DNA of 64,000 nucleotides from Massilia sp. WG5. GTDB taxonomy: Bacteria; Pseudomonadota; Gammaproteobacteria; Burkholderiales; Burkholderiaceae_D. Where the stretch lies: positions 682,001-746,000 of the forward strand of contig NZ_CP012640.2 of assembly GCF_001412595.2 (NCBI RefSeq). The letters run 5' to 3'. The translations under genes and the position numbers were made by a program. Shown here piece after piece: positions 24,903-33,618 of the stretch; positions within the stretch are counted from its first letter, which is position 1, and every line of letters starts with the position of its first letter. Below the pieces are notes generated by a model. It had not been told where the DNA came from, did no database searches, and saw only the letters and a list, made by a program, of their open reading frames with translations.

Positions 24903-27182
24903 ATGCGCCATCTGCTGCCGATCGCCGTCCTGCTCGCCGCCAGTATGGCGCAGGCCGCGCCGCTGGATTACGTGAACCCCTTGATGGGCACGGCCAGCAA
25001 GCCCGAACTCTCGAACGGGAACACCTATCCGTCCGTCGCCCTGCCCTGGGGGATGAATTACTGGACGCCGCAGACCGGTGCGATGGGCAACGGCTGGGCC
25101 TATACCTATGACGCCGACAAGATCCGCGGCTTCAAGCAGACCCACCAGCCCTCGCCGTGGATGAACGACTACGGCCAGTTCGCCGTCATGCCGGTCACCG
25201 GCAGGAAGCGCTTCACCCAGGACGAACGCGCGAGCTGGTTCTCGCACAAGGCCGAACTCTCCAAGCCCGATTACTACCGGGTCTACCTGGCCGACAGCGA
25301 CGTCACCGCGGAGCTCACGCCGACCGAACGCGCGGCCCAGTTCCGCTTCACCTTCCCGAAGACCGACCAGGCCTGGGTCGTGATCGACGCCTTCGACAAG
25401 GGCTCGTACGTGAAGATCCTGCCGGAGCAGCGCCGGATCGTCGGCTATTCGACCCGGCACGCCGGCAAGCCGCTGCAGAACTTCCGCAACTGGTTCGTGA
25501 TCCAGTTCGACAAGCCCTTCAAGAGCAGCGAAGTGTGGGACGGCGACCGGCTGATCGAAGGCAGCACCGAGGCGAAGGTGCAGCATGCCGGCGCCATCGT
25601 CGGCTTTGCTACCTCCGACGGCGAAAAGGTCGGCATGCGGGTCGCTTCTTCCTTCATCAGCCTGGAACAGGCCGAGCGCAACCTGGCGCGCGAGATCGGC
25701 AACGACGATTTCGACGCCACCCGCGCCAAGGCGGCGAAACGCTGGAACGAGGTGCTGGGCCGCGTCGAGGTCAAGGGCGGCAGCATCGACCAGCAGCGCA
25801 CCTTCTATTCCAGCCTGTACCGCATGGTGCAGTTCCCGAACAAGCTCTACGAACTGGATGCCGCCGGCAAGCCGGTCCACTGGAGCCCCTACAACGGCCA
25901 GGTGCTGCCCGGTACGATGTTCGCCGGCACCGGCTTCTGGGACACCTTCCGCGCCCTGTACCCCTTCCTGAACCTGATGTACCCCTCGATCAACCGCGAG
26001 ATGCAGGAAGGCCTGGCGAACGATTTCAAGGAAGGCGGCTGGCTGCCCGAATGGTCGAGTCCCGGCTACGCCAACGTCATGGTCGGGAATAATTCGGCCT
26101 CGGTGGTGGCCGAAGCCTGGCTGAAAGGCCTGCGCGGCTACGACGTCGAGACCCTGTGGCAGGCTGTCGTCCATGGCGCGAACAATGCCGGACCGATGGA
26201 AGCGGTCGGCCGCGCCGGGGTCGAGGACTACCAGCGCCTCGGCTACGTGCCCTACGACTCGGGGCTCAAGGAGAATGCCGCGCGCACCCTGGAATACGCC
26301 TACGACGACTTCGCCATCTACCAGCTCGGCAAGGCGCTCGGCAAGCCGCAGTCCGAGATCGCGATCTACGCCGAACGCGCCCGCAACTACCGCAAGCTGT
26401 TCGACCGCGAGACCGGCCTGATGCGCGGGAAGAACCGCGACGGCAGCTTCCAGTCCCCGTTCAACCCCTTCAAGTGGGGCGACGCCTTTACCGAGGGGAA
26501 CAGCTGGCATTACACCTGGTCGGTGTTCCACGATGTGGCCGGCCTGGTCGACCTGATGGGCGGGCGCAAGGCCTTCGTCGACAAGCTGGACCAGGTCTGG
26601 AGCCTGCCGCCGGTGTTCGACGACAGCTACTACGGCCAGGTAATCCACGAGATCCGCGAGATGCAGATCGCCGGCATGGGCCAGTACGCCCACGGCAACC
26701 AGCCGATCCAGCACATGATCTACCTGTACGACTATGCCGGCGCGCCGTGGAAGACCCAGTACTGGGCGCGCGAAGTGATGAACCGCCTGTACCGCGCTAC
26801 CCCGGACGGCTATTGCGGCGACGAGGACAATGGCCAGACCTCGGCCTGGTACGTGTTCTCGAGCCTGGGCTTCTACCCGGTCACGCCGAGCGTGCCGCAG
26901 TATGCGCTGGGTGCGCCGCTGTTCCCCGAAGCCGTGCTGCACCTCGAGAACGGCCGCAGCGTGACCATCCGCGCGCCCGGCAACAGCGATGCGCGGCGCT
27001 ACGTGAACGCCCTGCGCATCGACGGCAAGCCGGTGAGCCGCAACTGGATCGGGCACGACGAACTGATGCACGGCGCACGGCTCGACTTCGACATGGCCGA
27101 CAAGCCGAACCGGGACCGCGGCACGGCGGCGGCCGACGCGCCCTATTCCTTCTCGACCGACAAGGCGGCGCCGCACCGCTGA
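24903..27182 (+). CDS. GH92 family exo-alpha-mannosidase (second copy)
   Basis: 759 residues with a signal peptide (1-17, ASMAQAAP). Diverged paralogue of the preceding gene. It starts LDYVNPLMGTASKPELSNGN then TYPSVALPWGMNYWTPQTG, lacking the FPGA motif of copy one, but keeps the C-terminal catalytic region GQYAHGNQPIQHMIYLYDYA and GDEDNGQTSAWYVFSSLGFY. The different N-terminal loop suggests a different mannosyl linkage; that is inference. The start at 24903 is set by AAGGAGA; an upstream in-frame ATG would spoil the signal peptide. The last 40 bases overlap the convergent ECF41 sigma gene. Confidence 0.93.
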   Translation: MRHLLPIAVLLAASMAQAAPLDYVNPLMGTASKPELSNGNTYPSVALPWGMNYWTPQTGAMGNGWAYTYDADKIRGFKQTHQPSPWMNDYGQFAVMPVTGRKRFTQDERASWFSHKAELSKPDYYRVYLADSDVTAELTPTERAAQFRFTFPKTDQAWVVIDAFDKGSYVKILPEQRRIVGYSTRHAGKPLQNFRNWFVIQFDKPFKSSEVWDGDRLIEGSTEAKVQHAGAIVGFATSDGEKVGMRVASSFISLEQAERNLAREIGNDDFDATRAKAAKRWNEVLGRVEVKGGSIDQQRTFYSSLYRMVQFPNKLYELDAAGKPVHWSPYNGQVLPGTMFAGTGFWDTFRALYPFLNLMYPSINREMQEGLANDFKEGGWLPEWSSPGYANVMVGNNSASVVAEAWLKGLRGYDVETLWQAVVHGANNAGPMEAVGRAGVEDYQRLGYVPYDSGLKENAARTLEYAYDDFAIYQLGKALGKPQSEIAIYAERARNYRKLFDRETGLMRGKNRDGSFQSPFNPFKWGDAFTEGNSWHYTWSVFHDVAGLVDLMGGRKAFVDKLDQVWSLPPVFDDSYYGQVIHEIREMQIAGMGQYAHGNQPIQHMIYLYDYAGAPWKTQYWAREVMNRLYRATPDGYCGDEDNGQTSAWYVFSSLGFYPVTPSVPQYALGAPLFPEAVLHLENGRSVTIRAPGNSDARRYVNALRIDGKPVSRNWIGHDELMHGARLDFDMADKPNRDRGTAAADAPYSFSTDKAAPHR

Positions 27183-28078
27183 GGCTCAGGGGACGCGGCC
27201 GGGCGCAGGCTGGACAGGCAGCCCAGCTTGTCCGGGTTGCGCACTACGTAGATGGCGGCGATGCGGCCGTCGCGCACATCCAGCGAGGTGACCGAATCCG
27301 GCTGGCCGTCGCGCCAGGTCAGCAGCCCGGGCGCGCCGTTCACCGAGATCAGCTGGTGGCGGCCCTGCCCGGTCCATTTGCGCTCGATGCCGACCACCAG
27401 GCGCGCGACGCGTTCCGCGCCCAGCACCGTCCGCACGGTGGTCTTGACCTTGCCGCCGCCGTCGCCCATGTAGCTGGCGTCGGCGGTCAGCAGTTCCTGC
27501 ACCCGCTCCGGCACGCCCGAGCGCGCAGCCTCGATGAACCTGCCCAACAGCGCCAGATGCTGCTCGCGCCCGACCTCGAAGCGCGGCCGCGCCGCGCGCA
27601 CGCGTTCGCGCGCACGCTGCAGGATCTTGCGGCAGGCCGCCTCGGTCTTGCCGAGCATCGCCGCGAGTTCGCCGTAGTCGAACTCGAACACCTGGTGCAG
27701 CAGGAACACCGCGCGCTCTTCCGGCCCGAGGCGCTCCAGCATCAATAGAAAGGCGGTCGAGATGTCGCCGGCCGCTTCCAGCGCGGCCTCGGGCGGGTCG
27801 GCGGTTTCTCCGATCAGCGGTTCCGGGAGCCAGGGGCCGACGTAGCGTTCGCGCTCGGCGATGGCGCCGCGCAGCCGGTCGATGCTCAGGCGCGTGACCA
27901 CGGTGACCAGCCAGGCTTCGGGACTGCGGGCCTCGACGGCGCCGCCGTGCTGCCAGCGCAGCCAGGCTTCCTGGAGGATGTCCTCGGCGTCCGCGCGCAC
28001 GCCCAGCATGCGGTAGGCGATGCCGAACAGGCGCGGGCGCAGGCGCTGGAAGATGTCGATGCTTGTGTCCATATCCAT
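27143..28078 (-). CDS. ECF41-type sigma factor with C-terminal SnoaL-like regulatory domain
   Basis: 311 residues. Sigma regions 2 and 4 (about 8-75 and 112-160) are followed by a SnoaL-like domain (170-290), the architecture of ECF41 factors, which use this extension instead of a separate anti-sigma. All three family motifs are visible: WLPEP at 83-87, DGGGK at 206-210 (usual form DGGGR) and NPDKL at 281-285. ECF41 genes normally sit beside a carboxymuconolactone decarboxylase, oxidoreductase or epimerase gene; here a CMD gene is divergent. Candidate autoregulatory promoter at 28081-28107; its position makes the mRNA nearly leaderless, so Met3 (28072) may be the true start. Confidence 0.93.
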   Translation of the reverse strand: MDMDTSIDIFQRLRPRLFGIAYRMLGVRADAEDILQEAWLRWQHGGAVEARSPEAWLVTVVTRLSIDRLRGAIAERERYVGPWLPEPLIGETADPPEAALEAAGDISTAFLLMLERLGPEERAVFLLHQVFEFDYGELAAMLGKTEAACRKILQRARERVRAARPRFEVGREQHLALLGRFIEAARSGVPERVQELLTADASYMGDGGGKVKTTVRTVLGAERVARLVVGIERKWTGQGRHQLISVNGAPGLLTWRDGQPDSVTSLDVRDGRIAAIYVVRNPDKLGCLSSLRPAASPEPQRCGAALSVEKE

Positions 28079-28080
28079 TA

Positions 28081-28107
28081 GACGCGGCAGCTCAGTGGAT
28101 TGTGACA
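28081..28107 (-). promoter_or_regulatory. ECF41-type promoter of the sigma gene
   Basis: On the minus strand TGTCACA (28107-28101), a 16-base spacer, then CGTC (28084-28081). This matches the known ECF41 consensus TGTCACA-N16-CGTC exactly. The first ATG of the sigma gene begins only two bases after CGTC, and transcription should start about seven bases after it, so translation probably uses a leaderless or near-leaderless mRNA from Met3. Confidence 0.8.
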
Positions 28108-28119
28108 GTTAATCGGCCC

Positions 28120-28146
28120 TGTCACAAACCGGGCGTCCCGTTCGAC
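28120..28146 (+). promoter_or_regulatory. ECF41-type promoter of the CMD gene
   Basis: TGTCACA (28120-28126), a 16-base spacer, then CGAC (28143-28146), one mismatch from the ECF41 consensus CGTC. It forms a mirror image of the sigma promoter, the two -35 heptamers being an inverted repeat 12 bases apart. The transcript would have a leader of about 35 bases with AAGGAG at 28175-28180 before the CMD ATG. Confidence 0.72.
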
Positions 28147-28188
28147 TAATGGAGGCAAGCCAAGCACACACCTGAAGGAGAAAACATC

Positions 28189-28628
28189 ATGCAACGCCTC
28201 GATTTTGCTAAAGCCTCGCCCGCCGCCTACAAAGCCCTGCTCGGCGTCGAAAAAATCATGTCCGCGAATCCGGTCTCGAGCACAGCTTGCTCGAACTGGT
28301 GAAACTGCGCGCTTCCCAGATCAATGGCTGCGGCTATTGCGTCGACATGCATTCACGGGATGCGCGCCAGGCCGGCGAGTCGGAACGGCGCCTGTACGCG
28401 GTGGCCGTGTGGCGCGAAACACCCTTCTTCAGTCCACGCGAGCGCGCGGCCCTGGCCTGGACCGAAGCCCTGACCCGGCTGGCCCGGCAGCAGGAACTGG
28501 ACACTGACTTTGCGGCGCTGCGGGAACAGTTCAGCGAGCGGGAAATGGTCGACCTGAGCCTGGCCATCTCGGCGATCAACAGCTGGAATCGCCTGGCGGT
28601 CGGCTTCGGCGCGCAACCGGCGGGGTAA
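28189..28628 (+). pseudogene. carboxymuconolactone decarboxylase (AhpD-like) gene with a frameshift
   Basis: The ATG at 28189 has a strong AAGGAG site and encodes MQRLDFAKASPAAYKALLGV and on to SANPV, then runs into TGA after 38 codons. The family sequence resumes in another frame at about 28278 (GLEHSLLELVKLRASQING) with the redox motif CGYCVDMH (CxxCxxxH) and continues to 28628. Joining the frames needs one base more near 28278 (a CCGG where CCGGG would restore it). Intact, it would be about 146 residues, normal for this peroxidase-like family. Either a real mutation, a sequencing error or recoding. Natural partner of the divergent ECF41 factor. Confidence 0.85.
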
Positions 28629-28640
28629 GGGAAGGACGGC

Positions 28641-28958
28641 TCAGCTGCCGGCGATCGGGCTGCCGAAGATGCCGACCGCCAGCTCCGCCCACAGCAGCAG
28701 CAGGGCCAGCAGCAGGCCGCCGCCGATGGCGCGCCGCTGCGGCGCGGAGCGGAGTTTGCGGGTGAGCAGGACATGGAGGCTGCCGATACCGGCCAGCAGC
28801 ATCGCGGCGACGGCGAAATCGAGCGGTCCCCAGTCGACTTCGCGCGTGAAGCGCATCGCCACCAGCGGCACCAGCAGGATCGCGCCGGCGCCAAGCAGGG
28901 CACGGCCCAGTTCCCTGGCGAGGCTGCCCTGGTCCTGAACGTGTGGGGAAGCCTTCAT
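28641..28958 (-). CDS. small membrane protein of unknown function
   Basis: 105 residues with three predicted membrane helices (about 20-40, 48-66 and 80-98), short charged loops and a soluble N-terminus MKASPHVQDQGSLARELGR. No family recognised. The start at 28958 is the first Met giving a sensible N-terminus. It lies four bases after the 52-residue protein encoded just upstream on the same strand, so the two probably form a small operon. Confidence 0.68.
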   Translation of the reverse strand: MKASPHVQDQGSLARELGRALLGAGAILLVPLVAMRFTREVDWGPLDFAVAAMLLAGIGSLHVLLTRKLRSAPQRRAIGGGLLLALLLLWAELAVGIFGSPIAGS

Positions 28959-28962
28959 GGCG

Positions 28963-29121
28963 TCAGAGCGGCGCGGTCTGGACGATGCCCAGGGTGGATT
29001 TTGCCAGGGCCATCGCCACAGGCAACGCACACAGCACGAGCACGACGCCGATGCGGACGCGGCGGGCGCGCTGCTTGTGTTCCGAAAGACGTGAGAGGCG
29101 GAAGCCTTTATCCTTGTTCAT
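28963..29121 (-). CDS. 52-residue single-pass membrane protein
   Basis: Short gene reading MNKDKGFRLSRLSEHKQRAR and then one hydrophobic segment IGVVLVLCALPVAMALA. A strongly basic cytoplasmic N-terminus precedes a single helix; the tail is STLGIVQTAPL. AGGGCTACC before the ATG can act as a ribosome binding site. It is followed after four bases by the 105-residue membrane protein. Function unknown. Support comes from composition, the tight spacing and membrane topology rather than homology. Confidence 0.55.
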   Translation of the reverse strand: MNKDKGFRLSRLSEHKQRARRVRIGVVLVLCALPVAMALAKSTLGIVQTAPL

Positions 29122-29343
29122 GGTAGCCCTTTCTTGTGCGATGAGTATCCTTAATGATAATACGCAGTCCGGAAAACCCGCGACACGAATGGTGCGCTGA
29201 ATCCATATGCATTGTTCCAGCGCATACAGCCACGTCGTTCACCCGCAACAGGTCTTGGCAAACTATGCGCAAAATATAAGGTTTTGCCCGTCTGCAGCTG
29301 CGCTAGAATCGTTTCCTTCGAATAATTGCCAGGCGGTGGGAAG

Positions 29344-31806
29344 ATGCAGGAACGCTTGAACCTCGAAAGCATGAAGGACGTCCTGGCCCTCGCCGTGCGC
29401 GATGCGCCTTTCGGGACCCTGACCGCAAGCCTGCTGCAGGCCGCCTGCCGCCTGACCGGCGACGCGACGATGGCGGCCATCTACGTGACCGGGCCGGGCA
29501 AGGACGAATTGCTGCTGGCCGCGTCGATCGGGATGGACGACAGCCTCGCCGCCGCGCTCGCACGGGTGCCGGTGGGCGAAGGCGAGGCCGCCTGTGGCCG
29601 CGCCGCCCACCTGCGCCAGGCCGTGATCGTCGACGACATCGCTGCCGAGCCGCGCATGGGGGCCTGGCTGCCCCTGGCCCGCGCCCACGGCATCCATGCC
29701 TGCTGGTCCTTCCCCTTGCATGCGCCGGGCGGCGGCGTGATCGGCACGCTCGCCTTCTACCACCGCGCGGCCTGCGTCCCCGACCCACGCCTCGGCGACG
29801 ACATCGCGTATTTTTCCGACCTCGCCGCGCTGGTGGTGCTGCGCCACCTGCGCGAACGCGACAGCGAGCGGCGCGATGCGCTGGCCCAGCAGCGCCTGGC
29901 CGCGGTGGCCGCCGAGTCCGAGCGCCGGCGTCGCCTTTACGAAGCGATCCTGTCGGCCACGCCCGACCTGGTCTACGTGTTCGACCTGAACCACCGCTTC
30001 ATCTACGCCAACGCGGTCCTGCTGCAGATGTGGGGCAAGAGCTGGGACGAGTCGATCGGCAAGAACTGCCTGGAGCTGGGCTATCCCGACTGGCACGCCG
30101 ACATGCATGGCCGCGAAATCGAGCAGGTCAAGGCCACCAAACGGCCGATCCGCGGCGAAGTGCCCTTCAACGGCACCTTCGGGCGCCGCTTCTACGACTA
30201 CATCTTCGTACCGGTGCTGGGGCCGGATGGCGAAGTCGAAGCGGTCGCCGGCACCACCCGCGACGTCACCGAGCGCAAGCAGTTCGAGGACGAGCTGCTG
30301 GCCAGCGAGCAGCGCTTCCGCACCATCACCAACGCGATGCCGCAGATGGTCTGGACCGCCCTGCCCGACGGCAGCATCGACTATCACAACGACCAGTTCG
30401 ACCAGTTCGTCGGCCTGCGCCCGGGCGAGGTCGAGGGGGACCGCTGGGCCGAGGCGGTGCTGCATCCGGACGACCGCCAGGCCGGACGCGAGATCTGGCA
30501 GCGCAGCGTGGCGCGCGGCGAACCCTACGAGATGACGTACCGGCTGCGCCACCACAGCGGCGAGTACCGCTGGATCCTGGCGCGCGCCCTGCCGCTGCGC
30601 GACGCCGGCGGCCGCATCGTCAAGTGGCTGGGCACGGACACCGATATTCACGAAAAGAAGCTGGCCGAGGACGCGCTGCAGGACGCCAACCGCCGCAAGG
30701 ACGAGTTCCTGGCGATGCTGGCCCACGAGCTGCGCAATCCGCTGGCGCCGATCAGTGCCGCCGCCCAGGTGCTGCGCATCGCGTCGGCCGATCCCGCCAA
30801 GGTGCGCAGTTTCGCCGACGTGATCGGACGCCAGGTCGACCACATGACCTCGCTGGTCAACGACCTGCTGGACGTCTCACGGGTAACGCGCGGCATGGTG
30901 CAGTACGAGAAAATCGACGTCGACCTGCGCAGCGTGATCCTCAGCGCTGCCGAGCAGGTGCAGCCGCTGATCACGGCGCGCCGCCATGCGCTCTCGCTGG
31001 CGCTCGGACCGGACGGCGAATCCGCCGTCCTGCTGGGCGACCGCGCCCGCCTGATCCAGGTGTTCGCGAACCTGCTGGCCAACGCCGCCAAATACACGGC
31101 CGCCGGCGGACGGATCGCGGTCACGCTGGAACACCGCGGCGCGCACGCCAGTATCGCGGTGACCGACAACGGCAGCGGCATCGAGGCCAGCCTGCTGCCG
31201 CATGTGTTCGACCTGTTCACCCAGGGCGCACGCACGCCGGACCGCGCCCAGGGCGGCCTCGGGCTGGGCCTGGCGCTGGCGCGCACCATCGTGCTGGCCC
31301 ACGGCGGCCAGATCCAGGCGCACAGCGACGGCCCCGGACATGGCAGCCGCTTCGCCGTCGAACTGCCGCTGGCTGTGTGCGGCGACGGCGCCGGCGGCGG
31401 CGCAGCGGATGGCGGTGCGGCCAGCGCCGGCGCCCCGCTGTCGCTGATGCTGGTCGACGACAATATCGATGCCGTGACCATGCTGGCCGCCCTGCTGGCC
31501 GCGGCCGGTCACAAGGTCGAGAGCTTCAGCGATCCGCGCAGCGCCCTGGCGGCGGCGCCGGCGGCCGCGCCGGACGCCTTCATCCTCGACATCGGCATGC
31601 CCGGCATGGACGGCTACGAGCTGGCGCGCCGCCTGCGCGCGCAGCCGGCCTGCCGCGGCGCCCTCTACATCGCCCTGACCGGCTACGGCCAGCAAGGCGA
31701 CCGCGAACTGACGCGCCAGGCGGGCTTCGACCATCATTTCGTCAAGCCGGCGGACGCCGGCCTGCTGCTGGCCGCCCTGCGCCAGCACGGACCGCGCACG
31801 CGCTAG
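29344..31806 (+). CDS. hybrid sensor histidine kinase (GAF-PAS-PAS-HisKA-HATPase-REC)
   Basis: 820 residues, no membrane helix, so a cytoplasmic sensor. GAF domain about 20-175, PAS about 200-320 and 325-445 (second with the PAC ending [12 protein letters not shown]). HisKA has phospho-acceptor His461 in [12 protein letters not shown]; the ATPase domain has NAAKYT (N box), DNGSGIE (G1) and [10 protein letters not shown] (G2). The C-terminal receiver has Asp749 in [12 protein letters not shown] and the FVKP lysine. The start at 29344 is the Met after GGTGGGAAG. No DNA-binding response regulator is adjacent. C-terminal half closely resembles the kinase at 48876. Confidence 0.92.
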   Translation: MQERLNLESMKDVLALAVRDAPFGTLTASLLQAACRLTGDATMAAIYVTGPGKDELLLAASIGMDDSLAAALARVPVGEGEAACGRAAHLRQAVIVDDIAAEPRMGAWLPLARAHGIHACWSFPLHAPGGGVIGTLAFYHRAACVPDPRLGDDIAYFSDLAALVVLRHLRERDSERRDALAQQRLAAVAAESERRRRLYEAILSATPDLVYVFDLNHRFIYANAVLLQMWGKSWDESIGKNCLELGYPDWHADMHGREIEQVKATKRPIRGEVPFNGTFGRRFYDYIFVPVLGPDGEVEAVAGTTRDVTERKQFEDELLASEQRFRTITNAMPQMVWTALPDGSIDYHNDQFDQFVGLRPGEVEGDRWAEAVLHPDDRQAGREIWQRSVARGEPYEMTYRLRHHSGEYRWILARALPLRDAGGRIVKWLGTDTDIHEKKLAEDALQDANRRKDEFLAMLAHELRNPLAPISAAAQVLRIASADPAKVRSFADVIGRQVDHMTSLVNDLLDVSRVTRGMVQYEKIDVDLRSVILSAAEQVQPLITARRHALSLALGPDGESAVLLGDRARLIQVFANLLANAAKYTAAGGRIAVTLEHRGAHASIAVTDNGSGIEASLLPHVFDLFTQGARTPDRAQGGLGLGLALARTIVLAHGGQIQAHSDGPGHGSRFAVELPLAVCGDGAGGGAADGGAASAGAPLSLMLVDDNIDAVTMLAALLAAAGHKVESFSDPRSALAAAPAAAPDAFILDIGMPGMDGYELARRLRAQPACRGALYIALTGYGQQGDRELTRQAGFDHHFVKPADAGLLLAALRQHGPRTR

Positions 31807-31829
31807 CCGCAGCCGGGGCCCGGCGCGGA

Positions 31830-32213
31830 TCAGCTGCGGTCGACGATCCTGACGATGCCGCCCGCGCCGAAACCGAATTCGGAGCGGCCTCGCATCTCGA
31901 GCAGGGTGCCGGCCGCCGGACCGTCCGGGACACCGGCAGCCAGCCGGCCGCGCCAGGCAATGTCGGCAACCACCGCGCCGTCCTCGCGCACCAGGCCGAC
32001 GATGCGCTGCTCGCGCTCCGAAAACAGGAGTTTCGACTGCTCGGCCAGGCGCCGGAAGGCGTCGATGCCGCTGGCCTCGGCGGTCAGCTGGCCGCCCGAA
32101 TAATTCTCGAAGCGGACCGCCGGATCGAGCTGGGCCAGCATGGTCTCGATGTCGAAGGCGTTATAGGCCGCCAGGTAGCGGTCGATCAGGTCCTGCTGGC
32201 TTTGCTCGTCCAT
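31830..32213 (-). CDS. SnoaL/NTF2-like small protein
   Basis: 127 residues with the alpha+beta cone fold of the NTF2/SnoaL superfamily. The start QQDLIDRYLAAYNAFDIETM then LDPAVRFEN is a standard family pattern. Good ribosome binding site GGAAGGAG. Members may be ketosteroid-isomerase-like enzymes or simple ligand-binding domains; no catalytic Asp/His pair can be assigned confidently. It is 27 bases downstream of the PP2C-like gene on the same strand and probably co-transcribed. Confidence 0.8.
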   Translation of the reverse strand: MDEQSQQDLIDRYLAAYNAFDIETMLAQLDPAVRFENYSGGQLTAEASGIDAFRRLAEQSKLLFSEREQRIVGLVREDGAVVADIAWRGRLAAGVPDGPAAGTLLEMRGRSEFGFGAGGIVRIVDRS

Positions 32214-32240
32214 CGCCGTGCTCCTTCCGTGATTTGCGGG

Positions 32241-33107
32241 TCAATCGAAACGCCAGGCCACGGCCGAGGCGTCGTCGGCCTGCTTGACCGCCATGCCGGT
32301 GCCGGCGCCGGCCGCCCGTTCGTGGGCGCGCAGCGCGGCCAGCATGCCGTCCAGGCCGAAGCGCACGCAATCCTGGGCCAGGCTGGCGTCGCTGCGCAGG
32401 CCGTAGGGATCGACCAGCCGGTAGAAGCCGTCCGTCATCGCCAGCAACAGCGAGCCGGTTTCGGCCCGCAGCGAATAGCGGCGCGCCGCGAAGGGACCGG
32501 CCGGCGCCAGGCACAGCGACTGCGGCATCGGCGCCGTGTTCTGTTCCTCGCGGCGGCGCCTGAGCATGGGCAGCAGGCGCTCGCGCCGCGCGGCAGGATC
32601 GACCACGCCGTCCCGCGCCAGCGCGGCGATGGCGTCCTGCAGCACCGCCTCCTGCGGATTCACCCAGGGGTCGAGGTCCTGCACGCTGCCGTCCGGGCGC
32701 AGCAGCAGGGTCTTGCAGTCGCCGAGGCAGTAGACGATCAGTTCTGGCGCGGCCTGCCCCGGCATGCGCAGAATGCGGATCCAGGTCATGGCCGCGATCG
32801 GCCAGGCATACATCGGTACGGCCAGTCCAGCCGTGCGTTCGTGGAAATCGGCACGGACCTCGTCCAGCGCCGCGCGCACCGCCTGTTCCTGGGGGCTGTG
32901 GGCGGCCAGGGTCCGGCCGAAGGCGGCGCCGAAGCGCTGCACGAACCAGGCCACGTCGCCCTGGTCCTGGTCGATGTAGTGCCGGCCCGCGACCGAAGTG
33001 GCGCCGTCCAGCACCACGATGTCGTCCAGCTGCCCGCGCTCGAAAACCAACACATGGTCCTCGTTGGCGTGGCCGCCGCCAGCCGAGGACACCGAAGTCC
33101 AGCTCAT
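32241..33107 (-). CDS. PP2C-like serine/threonine phosphatase domain protein
   Basis: 288 residues resembling single-domain PPM phosphatases. GGHANEDHVLVFERG supplies the first metal-site Asp, LDDIVVLDGATSVAG contains the DGATS turn, TGSLLLAMTDGFYRL corresponds to the conserved TDGF motif, and the end KQADDASAVAW has the DD metal ligands. Length and layout fit bacterial PP2C phosphatases. No partner kinase is nearby, so the target is unknown. Ribosome binding site GGGAG nine bases before the ATG. Followed by the NTF2-like gene. Confidence 0.82.
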   Translation of the reverse strand: MSWTSVSSAGGGHANEDHVLVFERGQLDDIVVLDGATSVAGRHYIDQDQGDVAWFVQRFGAAFGRTLAAHSPQEQAVRAALDEVRADFHERTAGLAVPMYAWPIAAMTWIRILRMPGQAAPELIVYCLGDCKTLLLRPDGSVQDLDPWVNPQEAVLQDAIAALARDGVVDPAARRERLLPMLRRRREEQNTAPMPQSLCLAPAGPFAARRYSLRAETGSLLLAMTDGFYRLVDPYGLRSDASLAQDCVRFGLDGMLAALRAHERAAGAGTGMAVKQADDASAVAWRFD

Positions 33108-33181
33108 ACCATTTGCTCCCGAATAGTTGCCTTAACTATAGAACAATTTCCGCGGGGATGCAGAACAAGCCGGCTTGCACC

Positions 33182-33598
33182 TCAGTCACCAAGGACGGTG
33201 ATGACGATCCGGCGCCGGTGCGGCGCCGTGCGGTGTTCCCACAGGTAGATGCCCTGCCAGGTGCCGAGCAGCAGGCGGCCGCCGCCGACCGGTACGCTCA
33301 GGCCGGTGGCGCTCAGCATGCTGCGGGCATGGGCCGCCATGTCGTCGGGGCCCTCGGCATCGTGGCGGTAGGCCGGGTCGCCGTCGGGCGCCAGGCGCGC
33401 CATCACGGTCTCGAGGTCGCGCCGCACGTCGGGATCGGCGTTCTCGGTGATGGTCAGCGAGCAGCTGGTGTGCTGCACGAAGATGTGGGCCAGCCCGCAG
33501 CGCAGGCCGGATGCGCTCACTGCCTCGGCGACGGCGGCGGTGATGTCGCGCGTGCCGCGCCCGGCGGTGGCGATCTCGATGGTGGTTTGCCAGCTCAT
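33182..33598 (-). CDS. yjbQ: YjbQ family protein (UPF0047)
   Basis: 138 residues. The family core is complete: GLAHIFVQHTSCSLTITENA, DPDVRRDLE, DDMAAHARSML and LGTWQGIYLWEHR. The conserved His residues (HIFVQH, DMAAH, WEHR) are the likely metal or catalytic ligands. YjbQ proteins have weak thiamine-phosphate-synthase activity, but the true role is unclear. The start at 33598 (MSWQTTIEI) matches the family; a longer upstream frame is not protein-like. Confidence 0.92.
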   Translation of the reverse strand: MSWQTTIEIATAGRGTRDITAAVAEAVSASGLRCGLAHIFVQHTSCSLTITENADPDVRRDLETVMARLAPDGDPAYRHDAEGPDDMAAHARSMLSATGLSVPVGGGRLLLGTWQGIYLWEHRTAPHRRRIVITVLGD

Positions 33599-33618
33599 CG
33601 CATGCTCGCCGGGCAGCC

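Noticed and set aside
22546..27176. Two full-length open frames antisense to the GH92 genes
   Set aside because: They mirror the mannosidases codon by codon, are Val/Ala/His/Gln-rich without domains, and the plus-strand genes have signal peptides, ribosome binding sites and family motifs.
28287..28628. CMD gene starting at an internal TTG as an intact 113-residue protein
   Set aside because: The matching N-terminal part, with a strong ribosome binding site, lies directly upstream in another frame, so a frameshifted longer gene explains the data better.
29284..29309. Sigma-70 promoter TTGCCC/TAGAAT before the GAF/PAS kinase
   Set aside because: The spacer would be only 14 bases and the -35 is poor; the TAGAAT alone is not enough to annotate a promoter.
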